From Pelagomonas calceolata (Eukaryota; Sar; Pelagophyceae; Pelagomonadales; Pelagomonadaceae), in NCBI GenBank assembly GCA_918797485.1, contig CAKKNE010000004.1, positions 4,464,001 through 4,528,000 of the forward strand: a stretch of 64,000 nucleotides of DNA, written 5' to 3'. Made by a program: the position numbers and the translations under genes. Positions 41,593 to 52,700 of this stretch are shown here, piece by piece. How positions within the stretch are numbered: the first letter of the stretch is position 1; every line of letters begins with the position of its first letter. The notes beneath the pieces are model-generated. The model did not search any database. It was given only the letters and a program-made list of their open reading frames with translations, and was not told the DNA's origin.

Positions 41593-44500
41593 TTAACCGA
41601 AGGGGTCGAAGGACACCGCTGCGGCGGGCGCCACAGGCGGCGCCGGGCTCGCAGCCGACAGGCCGGCGAGGATGTCCTCCTGCGAGATTTCTTGCGGAGG
41701 CGGCGGCGGCGAAGCGCCCCGGCCCTGCGCGGCCAGGTCTCCCGAGCTCTGGTTCGGCGTCGGCAGCGCGCCGAAGATGTCCCACGTCGCCGAGTCCGAG
41801 CGCGCCAGGTCCGGCTGCGGAAGCGGCGCCGACTCTTCTTCCGCAGGCGGCGCCACCTCTTCGGCGACAGCGGGGCTCGCGCCGTATCCGTCGTCGTGCT
41901 CTTCAGCTTGCGCGGCGCGCGCCGCGGCAATCGCCTTCTCCAGCGGCGCGTGGAGCAGCGCGAGGTTAATTGGTGTGGCGGATGGCGCCGCGGCACCTTT
42001 GGATAGGGCCGCGTCGAGAGCGGTGAGACGTTCCTCGAGCGGCGTCGCCGGCGCTACGGCAGCAGCTGCGACGCCAAACGCCGCCGCGAACAGGGTCTGC
42101 TTCGTTGGTGCAGGCGGCGCGGTCGGCGCGTCCTCGAAGGCGCCCCAACCGTCGTCGTCGCCGGTGCTTGTGGCGAAGTCGCCGAAGCCGTCGTCGTCGT
42201 CGGCGTCTGCTGGGGCCTCCTCCGCTGCCTCGAACGCTGCAAAGCCCTCGTCTTCGCCTTCAGAGGCGTCGTTATCGTCTGGGGCGGCGTCAAATGCGCC
42301 GAAGCCGTCGGCGTCGCCGTCCGCGGCAGACTCGAAGGCTGCGAAGCCGGCGTCCGGTGGAGTACCGTAGACAGCATCTTCAAAGGCGCCGAAGCCGAGC
42401 TCGTCCTCCTCCTCTACCGCCTCGGTGGCGGCCGGCTTCGCGGCAGACTTCGGGAACCGCTTCCGCGCTGTATCTGCCTCGACGGGCTCGGGTGACGTCG
42501 CAAGGCCGCCGTTGGGCGTGATGGTCGCGTCGACGTCGGCAGCAGGTGTCGGTGCGTCGGCGCGCGCCGGAGTGTCCGTTGGGGCCGCCTCAAAAGCCGT
42601 GAAACCGTCGTCTGCTTCTGTCGCCGCCGGCGCGCAGGGCTTGCACACGATCGCCGTCGGCGGTGGTGGGCGGCTCGCATCCCCGGACGCAGCCGGCGCG
42701 TCGTCGTCGACGGCGGGCTCCATCGTACCCGGGGACTCCGCGTCGCCGTCGGCCGTGGGTTCCTGGAACGCGGCGAAGGCTGTCGGGGGCGCCTCGGTCG
42801 CATCGCCCGGCGCCGACACGTTTTCGAACGACGACGTCTGGAGGGACCCGTCGCCGGACGGCGCGCCGGGGCTGGCGTCTTCGGCTGATGCGGCGGCGCC
42901 GTCGAACGCGGCCCACGCGTCGCCCTCGGTCGGCTCCGGCGCGAGGGCGGCGTCGCCGGCGGGCACGTCCGTCGCCGCCTCGAAGGCGTCGGCCGTCGGC
43001 GCCGCCGCCGCGGGGGCGTCGTCGGCCGCGACCGGCTCCGGAAATGAGGCCCAAGGGTCCTCCTCCGCCACCGCCGGTGGAGGGTCGCTCGGCGCCGCGT
43101 CGGTCTCTGCGGGCGCCTCCTCGAACGCTGTAAAGCTCGGGTCGTCCGCTTCCGCCGGCGTCGTGGCGGCGTCGGCGTCTGCCAAGGCCGTCAGCGGTGC
43201 TTCAGCGAACGCCTCGAAGCCTCCGTCGTCAGCATCCGCTGCTGCAGCTTCCGCCGCCATTGGCGCCTCCTCGAACGCAGCAAACCCATCGTCAGCCGCT
43301 GTAGGCGCCGGGGCGTCGGCATCAGCTTCTGTCAGCGCAGCAGGGCTGTCAGTATCATCGGGGCCATCCGCGGTCGCCGCCGCGTCGGCCTCGCTGACTG
43401 GCGCGGCCGCTGCGCCACTCGGCGGCGCCAGCTCGTCGAAGGCCGCCCACGGATCGTCAGCGGCCTCGGTGCTCGCGGGTTCGGCGGCCGGCTCGTCGGG
43501 CGTCGCGTCGGCCGCGGGCTCGGCAGCATCAAATGCGCCAAAGCCCTCGTCCGCGTCAAGCGCGGCGGGCACGGCGGCGGATTCGTCGGCCGCGGGCTCC
43601 GTTGCGTCCGGCACGCCGTCCTCGACCGGCGCAGCGAGCTCGCCGCCGTCTGTCGGCGCCTCCGCGAAGGCCGTGAAGCCTACGTTGTCGGCTCCGGCCG
43701 CCGCGTCGTCTGCGGGCGCCGCCAGTGGTGCCTCCGCCACAGCCGCGAAGGACAAATCGTCGGCTTCCGCTGCCACCGCAGGGGCGTCGCCCGCGGGCGC
43801 CGGCGGCGCGATCGCGTCGAAGGCGGACCAGGGATCGTCGGCGTCCTCCGTGGTTGCGGGGGCGGCGGCCGGCTCGGGTGCCGCATCGGCTGCGGGCGTG
43901 GCGAAGTCGCCGAAGCTGTCATCGTCGTCGCCGTCGGCAGCTAGTTCCTCTACGTTGTCGGTGGCGGGCGCGGCGGCGGCGGCTTCTTCCGCCGCTGGCT
44001 CCGTCGCGTCTGCCACGCCGTCCGCGGCGTCAAATGCACCAAAGCCCTCATCGACATTGTCCGCGGTGGGCGCGGCGGCAGAGTCGAACGTGGCGAAGCC
44101 CTCGTCACCGTCCGCGGCGGCGTCGTCGAGCGTAGGTGCCGCGGGTGCGCTCTCGACCGGTGCCGCAGAATCGGGCGGCGCGATGGCGTCGAAGGCGGAC
44201 CAAGGGTCCTCCGAGGTTGCCGGCGCCGGCTCGGGCGGCGGCGCGTCCGCAGGTGCGGTGTCAAAATCGCCAAAGTCCTCCGCCTCAGCGGCCGGCGCGT
44301 CGGCGGGCGGCTCCTCGGGGGCGTCCGCGAACGCAGACCACTCGTCCGCCGCGGGCGTTTCCGTGGGTGCCGCCTCCGCCGGCGCCCTGGCCGGCGTGTC
44401 GACATCGTACGCTTTGAAATCTTCCTTCGGCGCGGCGGCGCCGGGCGTCACGGCGGGGTCGGTGTCGGCCGGCGGGGGTGAGGGAATGGACTCGGCCGGC

Positions 44501-45591
44501 GGCGGCTCCGTCGCGGCTGGCGGTGGCGCCGCCGGCGCGGCTGGCGCGTCCAGGTCGTCGAAGGCGTCGAAGGGGTCGGGTGTGGCGTCGCTGGGTTCTG
44601 CCGGCGCGGCGTCAAAGTCGCCGAAGTCCTCCGGTGCGTCGCTGTCCGCCCCTGGGGCCTGCTCGAACGCAGCGAAGCCCTCATCTTCCGCCGCCGCGGG
44701 CGCCGGCTCGGGCTCGGGCTCGGGCTCCGCCAGAGCTTCGAAGGCCGCGAACCCATCGCCAGCTTCCGTCGGCGCTGCAGGGGCGTCTGCTGGCGCCACC
44801 GGTGGTGCCTGCTCGAAGGCTGCGAAGCCTGAGTCGTCAGCTACCGGTGCCGCGGCCGCGTCATCTGCTGGGGGCGCCGGTGGTGCTTCCGAGAAAGCGG
44901 CGAAGCCTACGTCAGGTTCCGCTGGTGGCGCGGTGACGTCCGCCGGCGCAGCCAGAGGCGCCTCGTCGACGTCGAACGCCGCGAAGCCGGGATCTTCATC
45001 AGGCCCGGGCACCGGCTCGGGCTCCGGCTCCGGCTCCGCCAGTGCGTCGAAGGCCGCGAAGCGGTCCTCCGCCGCGGGCGCTGGCTCGGCGGGCGCGCCC
45101 GCGAAGGCGCCGAAGTCGGCAAAGCCCTCGTCCGGCGCGGCTGCACCGGCCGGCGCGGTGGGCGCCGCGTCATCGAAGGCTGCGAAGCCTTCGTCCGCGG
45201 CCGGCGCGGCGGCGGCGCCCGGCGCCGACTCGAAGGCGGCGAAATTGGCGCCGAAACCCGCGTCAAAGCTGCCGACGTCGCGGGCAGCGGTCTCAGGCGC
45301 GTCAAAGGCGCCGAAGCCGCCATCGCTGGCGCCGGTAGGCGCGCTCTCGAAGCTCGCCCACCCATCATCGGCCGGCGGCGGCACGGCCAGCGGCACGGCC
45401 GGCGGCGGCGCGGCGATCGCGTTAACGTCGAGCGCCGCCACCGGCACGGCGTCAAAATCCGAGAAGTCCTCACCGCCAGCCGGCGACAGCGGAGCAGCCG
45501 GCGCCGGTGGGAGTTTCATATCGCACGCCGCGCAGTTCGTAGCGTCGGCTGGATTAAATAGAGTGCAGCGCGGGCAGTTGCGCTCCCCCAT
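41593..45591 (-). CDS. Giant Phe-motif repeat protein with NZF-type zinc finger
   Basis: The 1,332-residue single-exon protein begins with a RanBP2/NZF zinc finger (CPRCTLFNPADATNCAAC), a fold that often binds ubiquitin or RNA. Almost all the rest is a disordered Ala/Pro/Asp/Glu sequence holding dozens of short hydrophobic motifs: GFAAFE, GFGAFD, FGDFDAAP, DPWSAFDAIAPP. Acidic (D/E)(D/G)F-x-x-F and DPW motifs of this type bind clathrin-adaptor appendage (gamma-ear, alpha-ear) domains. The C-terminus also has a helical patch (LEERLTALDAALSKG) and ends SFDPFG. A multivalent trafficking scaffold is the best inference; no orthologue is recognised. Confidence 0.75.
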   Translation of the reverse strand: MGERNCPRCTLFNPADATNCAACDMKLPPAPAAPLSPAGGEDFSDFDAVPVAALDVNAIAAPPPAVPLAVPPPADDGWASFESAPTGASDGGFGAFDAPETAARDVGSFDAGFGANFAAFESAPGAAAAPAADEGFAAFDDAAPTAPAGAAAPDEGFADFGAFAGAPAEPAPAAEDRFAAFDALAEPEPEPEPVPGPDEDPGFAAFDVDEAPLAAPADVTAPPAEPDVGFAAFSEAPPAPPADDAAAAPVADDSGFAAFEQAPPVAPADAPAAPTEAGDGFAAFEALAEPEPEPEPAPAAAEDEGFAAFEQAPGADSDAPEDFGDFDAAPAEPSDATPDPFDAFDDLDAPAAPAAPPPAATEPPPAESIPSPPPADTDPAVTPGAAAPKEDFKAYDVDTPARAPAEAAPTETPAADEWSAFADAPEEPPADAPAAEAEDFGDFDTAPADAPPPEPAPATSEDPWSAFDAIAPPDSAAPVESAPAAPTLDDAAADGDEGFATFDSAAAPTADNVDEGFGAFDAADGVADATEPAAEEAAAAAPATDNVEELAADGDDDDSFGDFATPAADAAPEPAAAPATTEDADDPWSAFDAIAPPAPAGDAPAVAAEADDLSFAAVAEAPLAAPADDAAAGADNVGFTAFAEAPTDGGELAAPVEDGVPDATEPAADESAAVPAALDADEGFGAFDAAEPAADATPDEPAAEPASTEAADDPWAAFDELAPPSGAAAAPVSEADAAATADGPDDTDSPAALTEADADAPAPTAADDGFAAFEEAPMAAEAAAADADDGGFEAFAEAPLTALADADAATTPAEADDPSFTAFEEAPAETDAAPSDPPPAVAEEDPWASFPEPVAADDAPAAAAPTADAFEAATDVPAGDAALAPEPTEGDAWAAFDGAAASAEDASPGAPSGDGSLQTSSFENVSAPGDATEAPPTAFAAFQEPTADGDAESPGTMEPAVDDDAPAASGDASRPPPPTAIVCKPCAPAATEADDGFTAFEAAPTDTPARADAPTPAADVDATITPNGGLATSPEPVEADTARKRFPKSAAKPAATEAVEEEDELGFGAFEDAVYGTPPDAGFAAFESAADGDADGFGAFDAAPDDNDASEGEDEGFAAFEAAEEAPADADDDDGFGDFATSTGDDDGWGAFEDAPTAPPAPTKQTLFAAAFGVAAAAVAPATPLEERLTALDAALSKGAAAPSATPINLALLHAPLEKAIAAARAAQAEEHDDGYGASPAVAEEVAPPAEEESAPLPQPDLARSDSATWDIFGALPTPNQSSGDLAAQGRGASPPPPPQEISQEDILAGLSAASPAPPVAPAAAVSFDPFG

Positions 45592-45781
45592 GGATGCGCA
45601 CCGGCTCTACGGCCTGCAAATTAGAGTTCAGCAGCGATTTCAGATGCGAGCCACAGCAGCGCCAGAGGTGAACGGAGATGGATGAATGCCAGCGACAGAG
45701 GTGTATAAATGACACCGGAGCATCCGACGCGCACGACGACGACACGACGTCGCGTTTGTCTGGCCGCAAAATAAATGGCCT

Positions 45782-45803
45782 GCTAGTGTCTTACACCGCT
45801 AGT
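45782..45803 (+). promoter_or_regulatory. GCTAG palindromic upstream element, copy 11
   Basis: GCTAGTGTCTTACACCGCTAGT, 191 bp upstream of the Phe-repeat gene but in the opposite orientation to it, the clearest exception to the orientation rule. Confidence 0.5.
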
Positions 45804-45879
45804 GCAGATCGGGTTTTCGCGTTTCTCGAACGGCCCGGCAGGGAGAATCAGCGAGACACAGAAGTCACACAAGAGTAAA

Positions 45880-48800
45880 TTAGCCGTACTTCGTCACGAC
45901 CTCCTGCCCCGACCCGCGGACCAATAATACGGCCCCTAGTCCATCGGTCATCGCGTCGACGTAGTCCACGAAGAAGGCCGGCGGCAAATGGGTCATGTAC
46001 GGTAAATTTGTGACGACCAACGCCGCGCCACTGGAATGCCGACGCATCTTCGCATTCAAAGCTTGGGCAAAGCCCCTCAAAGGCGTCAACCGGTTGTCGT
46101 CCGGTATTAACGGAGACTGGTGCTGCCGACCAGGACTGACTGGAGACGCCGGCGGCTTCGGTCGATGTGATGGCGTCGTCGTACGTCTCTCGAGCTGCTG
46201 GGCGTAGGTCGTCCTTCCCCTAAGTCCAAGCGTGTCCCGGTAGACGTGCGCTGCCGCCCAGACGAAGTCGAGACCGGCGATGGGATGGACTTCCGCGTCA
46301 ATCCTTAGATCAGCCAACATCCTTTCAATGAACCGCTGCCATCTATCCAACAACGTCTGCTCCTGCTCTAGAGCTCGTTCGTCCCCCGGTGTTGCTTGTG
46401 GTATAGCTGAAGCGCCACCATGGTCCGCGTTCCAGTGATGGGCGAACAGCCCCGTCATCACCGCGAACAACCTTAGTTGACACCCCGCGAAGACCTTAGA
46501 TCGCTTAAGTAAAAACGGTATCAATAACAGTAGTCCACCGTCCTGCACGACCCACCACACGTCTAGCGTCCGACCCTCGCCGAAGGGTCGTCCGGACTGT
46601 AGAGCTTGCCCGTCCTTCAGGACCATCAGGGCTTTTCTGAGAGCTGATAGATCTCTGAGAAACTGGATGAACCTTCTACGTCTTTTCTCGGAGTGTTCCT
46701 CGGCGTGGGGCCAGCCCAGTAAAACGGAGTTCGGCCGTAAGGCGCCGACGCCGCAGGACTGGGCCGTCGCTAATAGGGATTCTGTCACATCTCTAGAACC
46801 GGATCTATGAACAATAGCTCTAGGAAAGCCCTGGATCTGCTGCGCGTGTAAGTGTAACCTCAGAACTTCAGTAGCGGCCTCCGCCACCAACGCTCTTGGT
46901 TGATCTTGGGCGTCGATCAGGGCATGAGCCATCAGTAACCCCCTACCCTTCTTCAGCAAACCGGCCAAAGCCAACAGCTCGGGCTTGACGGGGTTGAAGC
47001 GGCCGTCGCACCGGCACAGCACCAAAATCTGCGGCCGCCAGTTCTTCGCGTGGTGAAACGTTGATCGCTCCGTCAGTGCCAGTAGTTGGTCTCGAGCCAC
47101 TTGGAACCGAAAGCCCGCTCCCGCGTCGCCCCAGTCCGTGCTGACGCGTCGTGATCGCACATAGAAGCCGACACCGGCGCCGAACGCCAACGCAACGAGA
47201 GAATACAGCCAGGATATCGCGAACATGAGTCCCAGACACAGTAAGCAGCCTAACAGCGCCGAGGACCAGTGGAAGCACCGCCACGTCGGTCGGAACCCAG
47301 GAGTCCCCAGAAACGCGACCGCGAAGCATGAGACATTGATCGTCGCGTACATGAGCAGGAAGAACATCGTGATTATTGGGGTTATGGCGTCCAGGTTCCC
47401 CGCGAGGCATGGGACGCTGGCCACGAACCACGTTAAGAGTAAGGCCGTGGGCCTCAACTCCGCGCTATTCTTCGGGGCGCTTGATCGGCCGACTTGCACC
47501 GACGCATTGCTGAGTTCGAAGAAGGACTTCCTTGAGGGTGATGAAACGGGCGAGGGCGTCTCATCTGGTGCTGAAGGTGCTCCACCGGCGGTCTCCAGGT
47601 CGGCCGGTGTCGACAACCTATTGCGAGATTGCACGCGTCGCGGCGAATCCGCAACAGGTGGCGGCGGCGGTTTATGTTCTTCTTCTTTGTGGGGCGCGAA
47701 CGGTTCTAAGAACGGTACCAAATTGTCTCCGGCTATCGCTGATAGTAATCTAGGTGCCCCCGTCAACGACTGCAACGCAGCCCCGAGCGACGACATAATT
47801 ATGCCCACTTTGACCACGACGGGGTGGGGCCAGGCCACGTCCGCCGTCACGTAGGGGTTATCTAGTAACGTTTCGTGCGAGAGCACGGAACCAAACACCC
47901 ACACTACTAACAAGTAGAGGGACGTCGTACATAGGATCGCGGATAAGGTCCCGATCGGTATACTACGACTGGGCTGCGCCAAGACACCCGAGCGATTGCA
48001 GCCGGCCATGATGCCCGTCACGGACGGATAGAAGAGCGCGATCAAGGACTGGAAGTCGGGTTTCGGTTGTGGGGGGTCCTGTGCGGTATCGACTCGGTCC
48101 GAAACGGCTCAAACTCGAAAACGAGACCACCCACGACGTCGTCTGACGGATACGAGTTCATGAAGATGGCGTGAAGGCACCGCGGGACGCCGCAACGCAC
48201 GTCCGTCTTCTCGAAGTCCGGCTTGACGTTGTCGCCGAAATCTCTATCACTCCACGATAACGCGCCTTTGTAGACGCCTCCCGCAAACAGGAAGATGCCC
48301 AGCAGTAGCAGGATGATTGAGAGTATGACAACCGACAAAAAGATGGGTGCCGCCCGGTTGACGTGTCTCACGCCGCCTCGCACAATTAATGCTAAAGCAA
48401 GCATCAACACCAGTGCCGAGATGGCCCAGTCCCACGACCCTTTGATATCAATGGTGTTGCTCACTACTGAAAAGCCCTCGAAGAGCATTTCGACGGCCCC
48501 GAGGACGTACATCGACGCGGCTATGGTCGTGCCCAGGTAGAATAAGATACCGACAGCGACACCTACCTCCGGTCCCAGATTTCGAGAAATCACGAAGTAG
48601 GGTCCTCCGGCTTCGACTCTGCCATTGGTGGCTATCGCAGATAAAGATAGAGCTGTGAGGAACGTAGAACAGGCACAAATGAGGACAATTCCAGACGTGC
48701 CGAAGGTGCCGGCCTGGCCCGTGATCCACGTCAATCGTAGGTATAAAATAATGCCCAGGATGTTCTGCAAGCAAGGTAGGAACACGCCTTTGAACGTTCC

Positions 48801-49241
48801 TAATTTTTGAGTATCTGTACTATCGGTGATAGAGACAGGCGTCGGCGGGAGGGGTGAGGCCGGTCGCCGTTGCGATGCTGATAACTCGGAATCCCGTTGC
48901 ACTTCAAACAAGTCGGTTCTCAGTCTTTCAATTAACGCGGCTCGGTCGCCCTCCGGTAATAATCGCGGCAGCCGACCTTCCTCCGCCCCCTCGATGATCG
49001 CTTCCACGTCGTCGTCCGGCGGCGCGATGTCATCACTCGAAAGTCTATTCCGTCGAGGACTCGGAAACGGGAACGCTCTACTTTTCCCCTTCGGCGACGG
49101 CGACGCCTCGAGATGCGCTAAGACGTCCGTCGTGTCCTCGTCCAACGAAGAATTGCGTCGTTGTATCGTTCGCTCGGTGTCGATCTCCAGGGGTGCCTTG
49201 GACTCCTCGCCCGGCGGAGGCGGCGGCGACGGCGGCATCAT
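45880..49241 (-). CDS. SLC12 cation-chloride cotransporter (KCC/NKCC family)
   Basis: Exons 49241-48201 and 48078-45880 give 1,079 residues. A long Ser-rich cytosolic N-terminus leads to the first helix (TFKGVFLPCLQNILGIILYLRLTWI). YFVISRNLGPEVG and FYPSVTGIMAGCNRSG are signatures of SLC12 proteins; RSIPIGTLSA follows as expected. The C-terminal half has the SLC12 cytosolic domain (LVLCRCDGRFNPVKPELLALAGLLKKG). These carriers move Cl- with K+ and/or Na+ electroneutrally and control cell volume. A large Pro/Ser insert (KPPPPPVADSPRRVQS) lies in a loop. The 122-nt intron has a GTGCGT donor and a weak introner-like core. Confidence 0.9.
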
Positions 49242-49770
49242 CGCTTTCCGGTGCCGGCGCGCTGCGGCAAGTTCTTCGGCGCGGTTTTTGAGCTTGAATC
49301 AGGCGTGCGCGGCACGCTGCGACGACAGATGCGCGCGTGCAGCAAAAAAATACAAATGTGGCCTCTACTGGTCTTGGCCAACCACTGCGAATCAGTGGTT
49401 GCGCGGCTCGGCAATTGTGTCCAGCAGTGCGTAGAGCACTGTGCTGTAGTCACGTCGGCCCGATGTGCAAATCGGCCCGCGTAGCGCGTGCTGAGCCTGG
49501 ACACCAAAAAATCGGCCAAATGCGCGGGTTTTCCCGCGATTTCGGCGAGGCGTCACCGAACGACGGCAAGGCGCCGCTTCTCAGCGATAGATGACGATCC
49601 GGGAAAATCGTGCGGGTCCAGCAAGCCAGAGAGCCCAGCGGCATTCATGGGCGCTGGATGCTGGAGAGGCAGCCTTGAGCCCCGAGCGGACCGGAGGGAA
49701 ACGCAGGAGAAAGCTATGCAACCGGTCTGACGAAAGCTAGACCGAAAGGCAGCCGTAAGACGACAGAGAG
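49242..49770. other. Divergent promoter region, no gene seen
   Basis: Between the SLC12 start and the secreted-protein start. A small hairpin GGTCT-n10-AGACC lies at 49723-49742. No GCTAG palindrome of the usual type. Confidence 0.45.
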
Positions 49771-52700
49771 ATGATGCCGAGGGGCAGCATAATAGTCCTG
49801 CTGCTGCCCGCCCTCGCGGAGGAGAGCTGGCGCGAGGACCTAGGCCTCCACAAGACCGGTCAGGAGCAGCGCCGAGCGGCTCACTGGCTCGCGGACCTCG
49901 ATCAAGCGATTAATTTCGACCTGGACACGCTCCCGACGGACCACGCGCTCCGGCGGTCCCAGATTTCGGAAGAAGGCTGGGTCGCGACGCACGCCAAGTG
50001 GCTCACGCGCTCTCAATGCGCGTACCAGCGCGAAGGTTCTACACAATCCGGCGCCCATGTCGAAACGACGATGCGCGACGGGGCGAACCCCATGGCCGCG
50101 GTGCACACGACGGACGAGCTCAAGCTCACAAGGCACCGGGATGGCGGTGATTATGATGGAGACGGCGTGGAGGACGCCCTCGACGTCTCGATCCACCCAG
50201 TATGTATCGGAGAGGTCGACATTAGTAGCGGGGGGCCCTGCCCGGACGCGCTCTGTGTCTCAGCGGATGCGCCGTGGCCGATTGACGTGCCGAGTCCCTA
50301 CTACCGGAAAATGGCAGTGCCGCCCGTGCTCGCGTCTCACGGTATCGCCTGCAAAGCGACGAACCGACGCCTTACTGAAGAGAACCCCGTCACGGGTTAT
50401 GAGTACGACGTCGACGGCACGTTACTGATCCGCGGATTAGTAAGGGGTCCCGACGGCACGCCCGCAAAGCATGCACTAATAGAACTCTGGCACGCGGACC
50501 CGTTCGGACGAGCGCCCTTCGGCGGCCTCACGCCGCTGGCCGAGGCCCATGATGAGCGAGGCACGCTGCCGATGGACCGCTACTCGCTTGGTGGTGGAGG
50601 CTGCCACGTCGTCGTAAGAACGAATGCCGCGGGACGCTTCTCCATCACTACAACGGCGCCGGGTGCCTACGGCCCGCCGCAGCACTTCGAGATGTATATT
50701 TATGGTGCGGAGGGCTTCGCGCCGCTCTACACCAAGGTCTACCTGGGCGACGACCCCCACCTCAGAACGTTAGGCAAGGACAATGTCGCGTCCTTGCTGC
50801 GGGACCGGCGCGTCGTCACGCCGCAATTCTCCTTGAAGCCGACGGCGCAGCCATCGCAGTCGCCGACCCCCGACACGGCGGCGCCGACGGCCGAGTCGAA
50901 GGCGCCCACGTCAACGCCCACCATCGACACGGGCGTCGCCCGCCACGCCTTCGACTCGCAGAACGCTACTCTGGACGTCGACGTCGTCCTCCAGACGGCG
51001 CCCGCGTCGAGCAAGGATTTCGCGGGGACCTGGTCCGACGGTCTCGGATTGATTCGCGTCGCGAGCAACGGCGTCCGACTCCTCGCGTCGGAGTACCCGT
51101 CTCCTCGTAAATGGGGCGCGCTCGGGGCGACGCACACGACCGCCTATGCGTTGGGCGACGCGACGTTCCGCGTGTCGGGAGCGGTCACGGGCGAGCTCTT
51201 CAAGGGCGCTACCGATCTTATAAGGTGGAGTTCCGGCGACACCTGGCGCCGCTACGACGACGCGAGCGTGAGGCGGTACCGCTACCTCCGGATCTCGATC
51301 AACGAAACGTTCCGGCAAAGGGCGGGGCGCATCGTGGAGGTCGATGACATCGAGATTTATGGCGGCGTCGCCAATCACGAGGACAAGGTGCCGCCCGTCC
51401 CGCTCGAGGGCCGCGAGCTGCCGCGGCCGTTCCGGTGCTGGGCGACGACGAACACCGAGGACTGCTTCAAGGCCTTCGACAAACGGGAGAACGCGCCCTG
51501 GCGGTCCGCCGACGTGGGGGGCTGGGCCGGCGCGCTCGCGCAGACCCAGGTGCTCACGCTAGATGTGGGAGACGGCCACCAGCTCGCGCCGACCAAGCTG
51601 CGAGTGAAATGTGGCGTAAGCGCGCGGCAGGCATCCAGAAACGTCGGATCGTTCGACTGCCCGCGCTTCGTAGTCTTGGAGGGCGCGGTCGACGGCGAAG
51701 ATCCTCTGACTGGGAGGTATGAATTTATCGTGGCGCACCGCGTCCCGAACGAACCCGGCGCGCCGCCCGCGGCGTATGGCGGCAGCGGCCTTTTGATCGA
51801 CGTGGCCTCGACGGCGTGGCGGGGCCGGCCCGCGGGGGCGAGCTGCGGCTCGTGCGCGTCTCGGAGCGGCTGCGCGCGCAACGGGCCAGACCGGACTTGT
51901 GAAAGCGCGTACTGTGGCGCCGACGGGACGTGCGCCGCTTCTAAGCCGACCTGCGGCCTGGGTTCGGAAATGGTCAGCCGGTCGCCCGACGACTTCGGCT
52001 GTCAATTGTGCCAAGCGGGCCGGTTCTCGGCGACGGTCGACGGTAGCTGCGACGGCACGTGCGAGGCCGGGTTCTACTGCGCGCCCGGCGCGCGGTCGGC
52101 GCGGGACGCGCCCTGTCCGCGAAGCGGCGACGTCTTCTGTCCGCCCGGCTCGGAGCGGCCGCGGCCGGTCGCGGCGGGCTTCTACGCTCTCTACGACGGC
52201 GCGCTCCCGGTGGGCGAGGCCGCGTGCCCGCGGGGCAGCTACTGCGCGGCCGGGAAGAGGTTGCCTTGTCCGGCGGGGACGTACGGCAACGTGACCGCTC
52301 TCTCGACGGCCGGCTGTTCGGCCGCCTGTGGCGGCGCCGGCGAGTACTGTCCCGAGGGGAGTTTGGTGCCCTTGAAGTGTCCGCCGGGCTCGTTCTGCAC
52401 CGGCGGCGCCGCGCCCGCTAGCCCTTGTCCACCCGGCACCTACCAGTGCATAAGTCAAATTGTCGCGGCGCATCCGCTGACGCACGCGACTCACTGATTG
52501 ATTTGCGCACAGGCACTTACGGTCGGACGCGGGGCCTGGGCGACGCGCGCTGCAGCGGGCCGTGTCCGCCCGGGTCGTATTGTCCCGCGGGCTCTGTGTT
52601 ACCGATGGCTTGTCCTCCGGGAACCTACGGCGCATCTCAACGCTTAAAAGACGCGGCCTGCACGGCGCCCTGTCCCGAGGGCCGCTATTGTCCCGCGAAC

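Noticed and set aside
42425-45685. A 1,086-codon open frame antisense to the Phe-repeat gene
   Set aside because: It is an Ala/Ser-rich mirror of the GC-biased codons on the other strand, with no domain; the minus-strand frame has a zinc finger and organised motifs.
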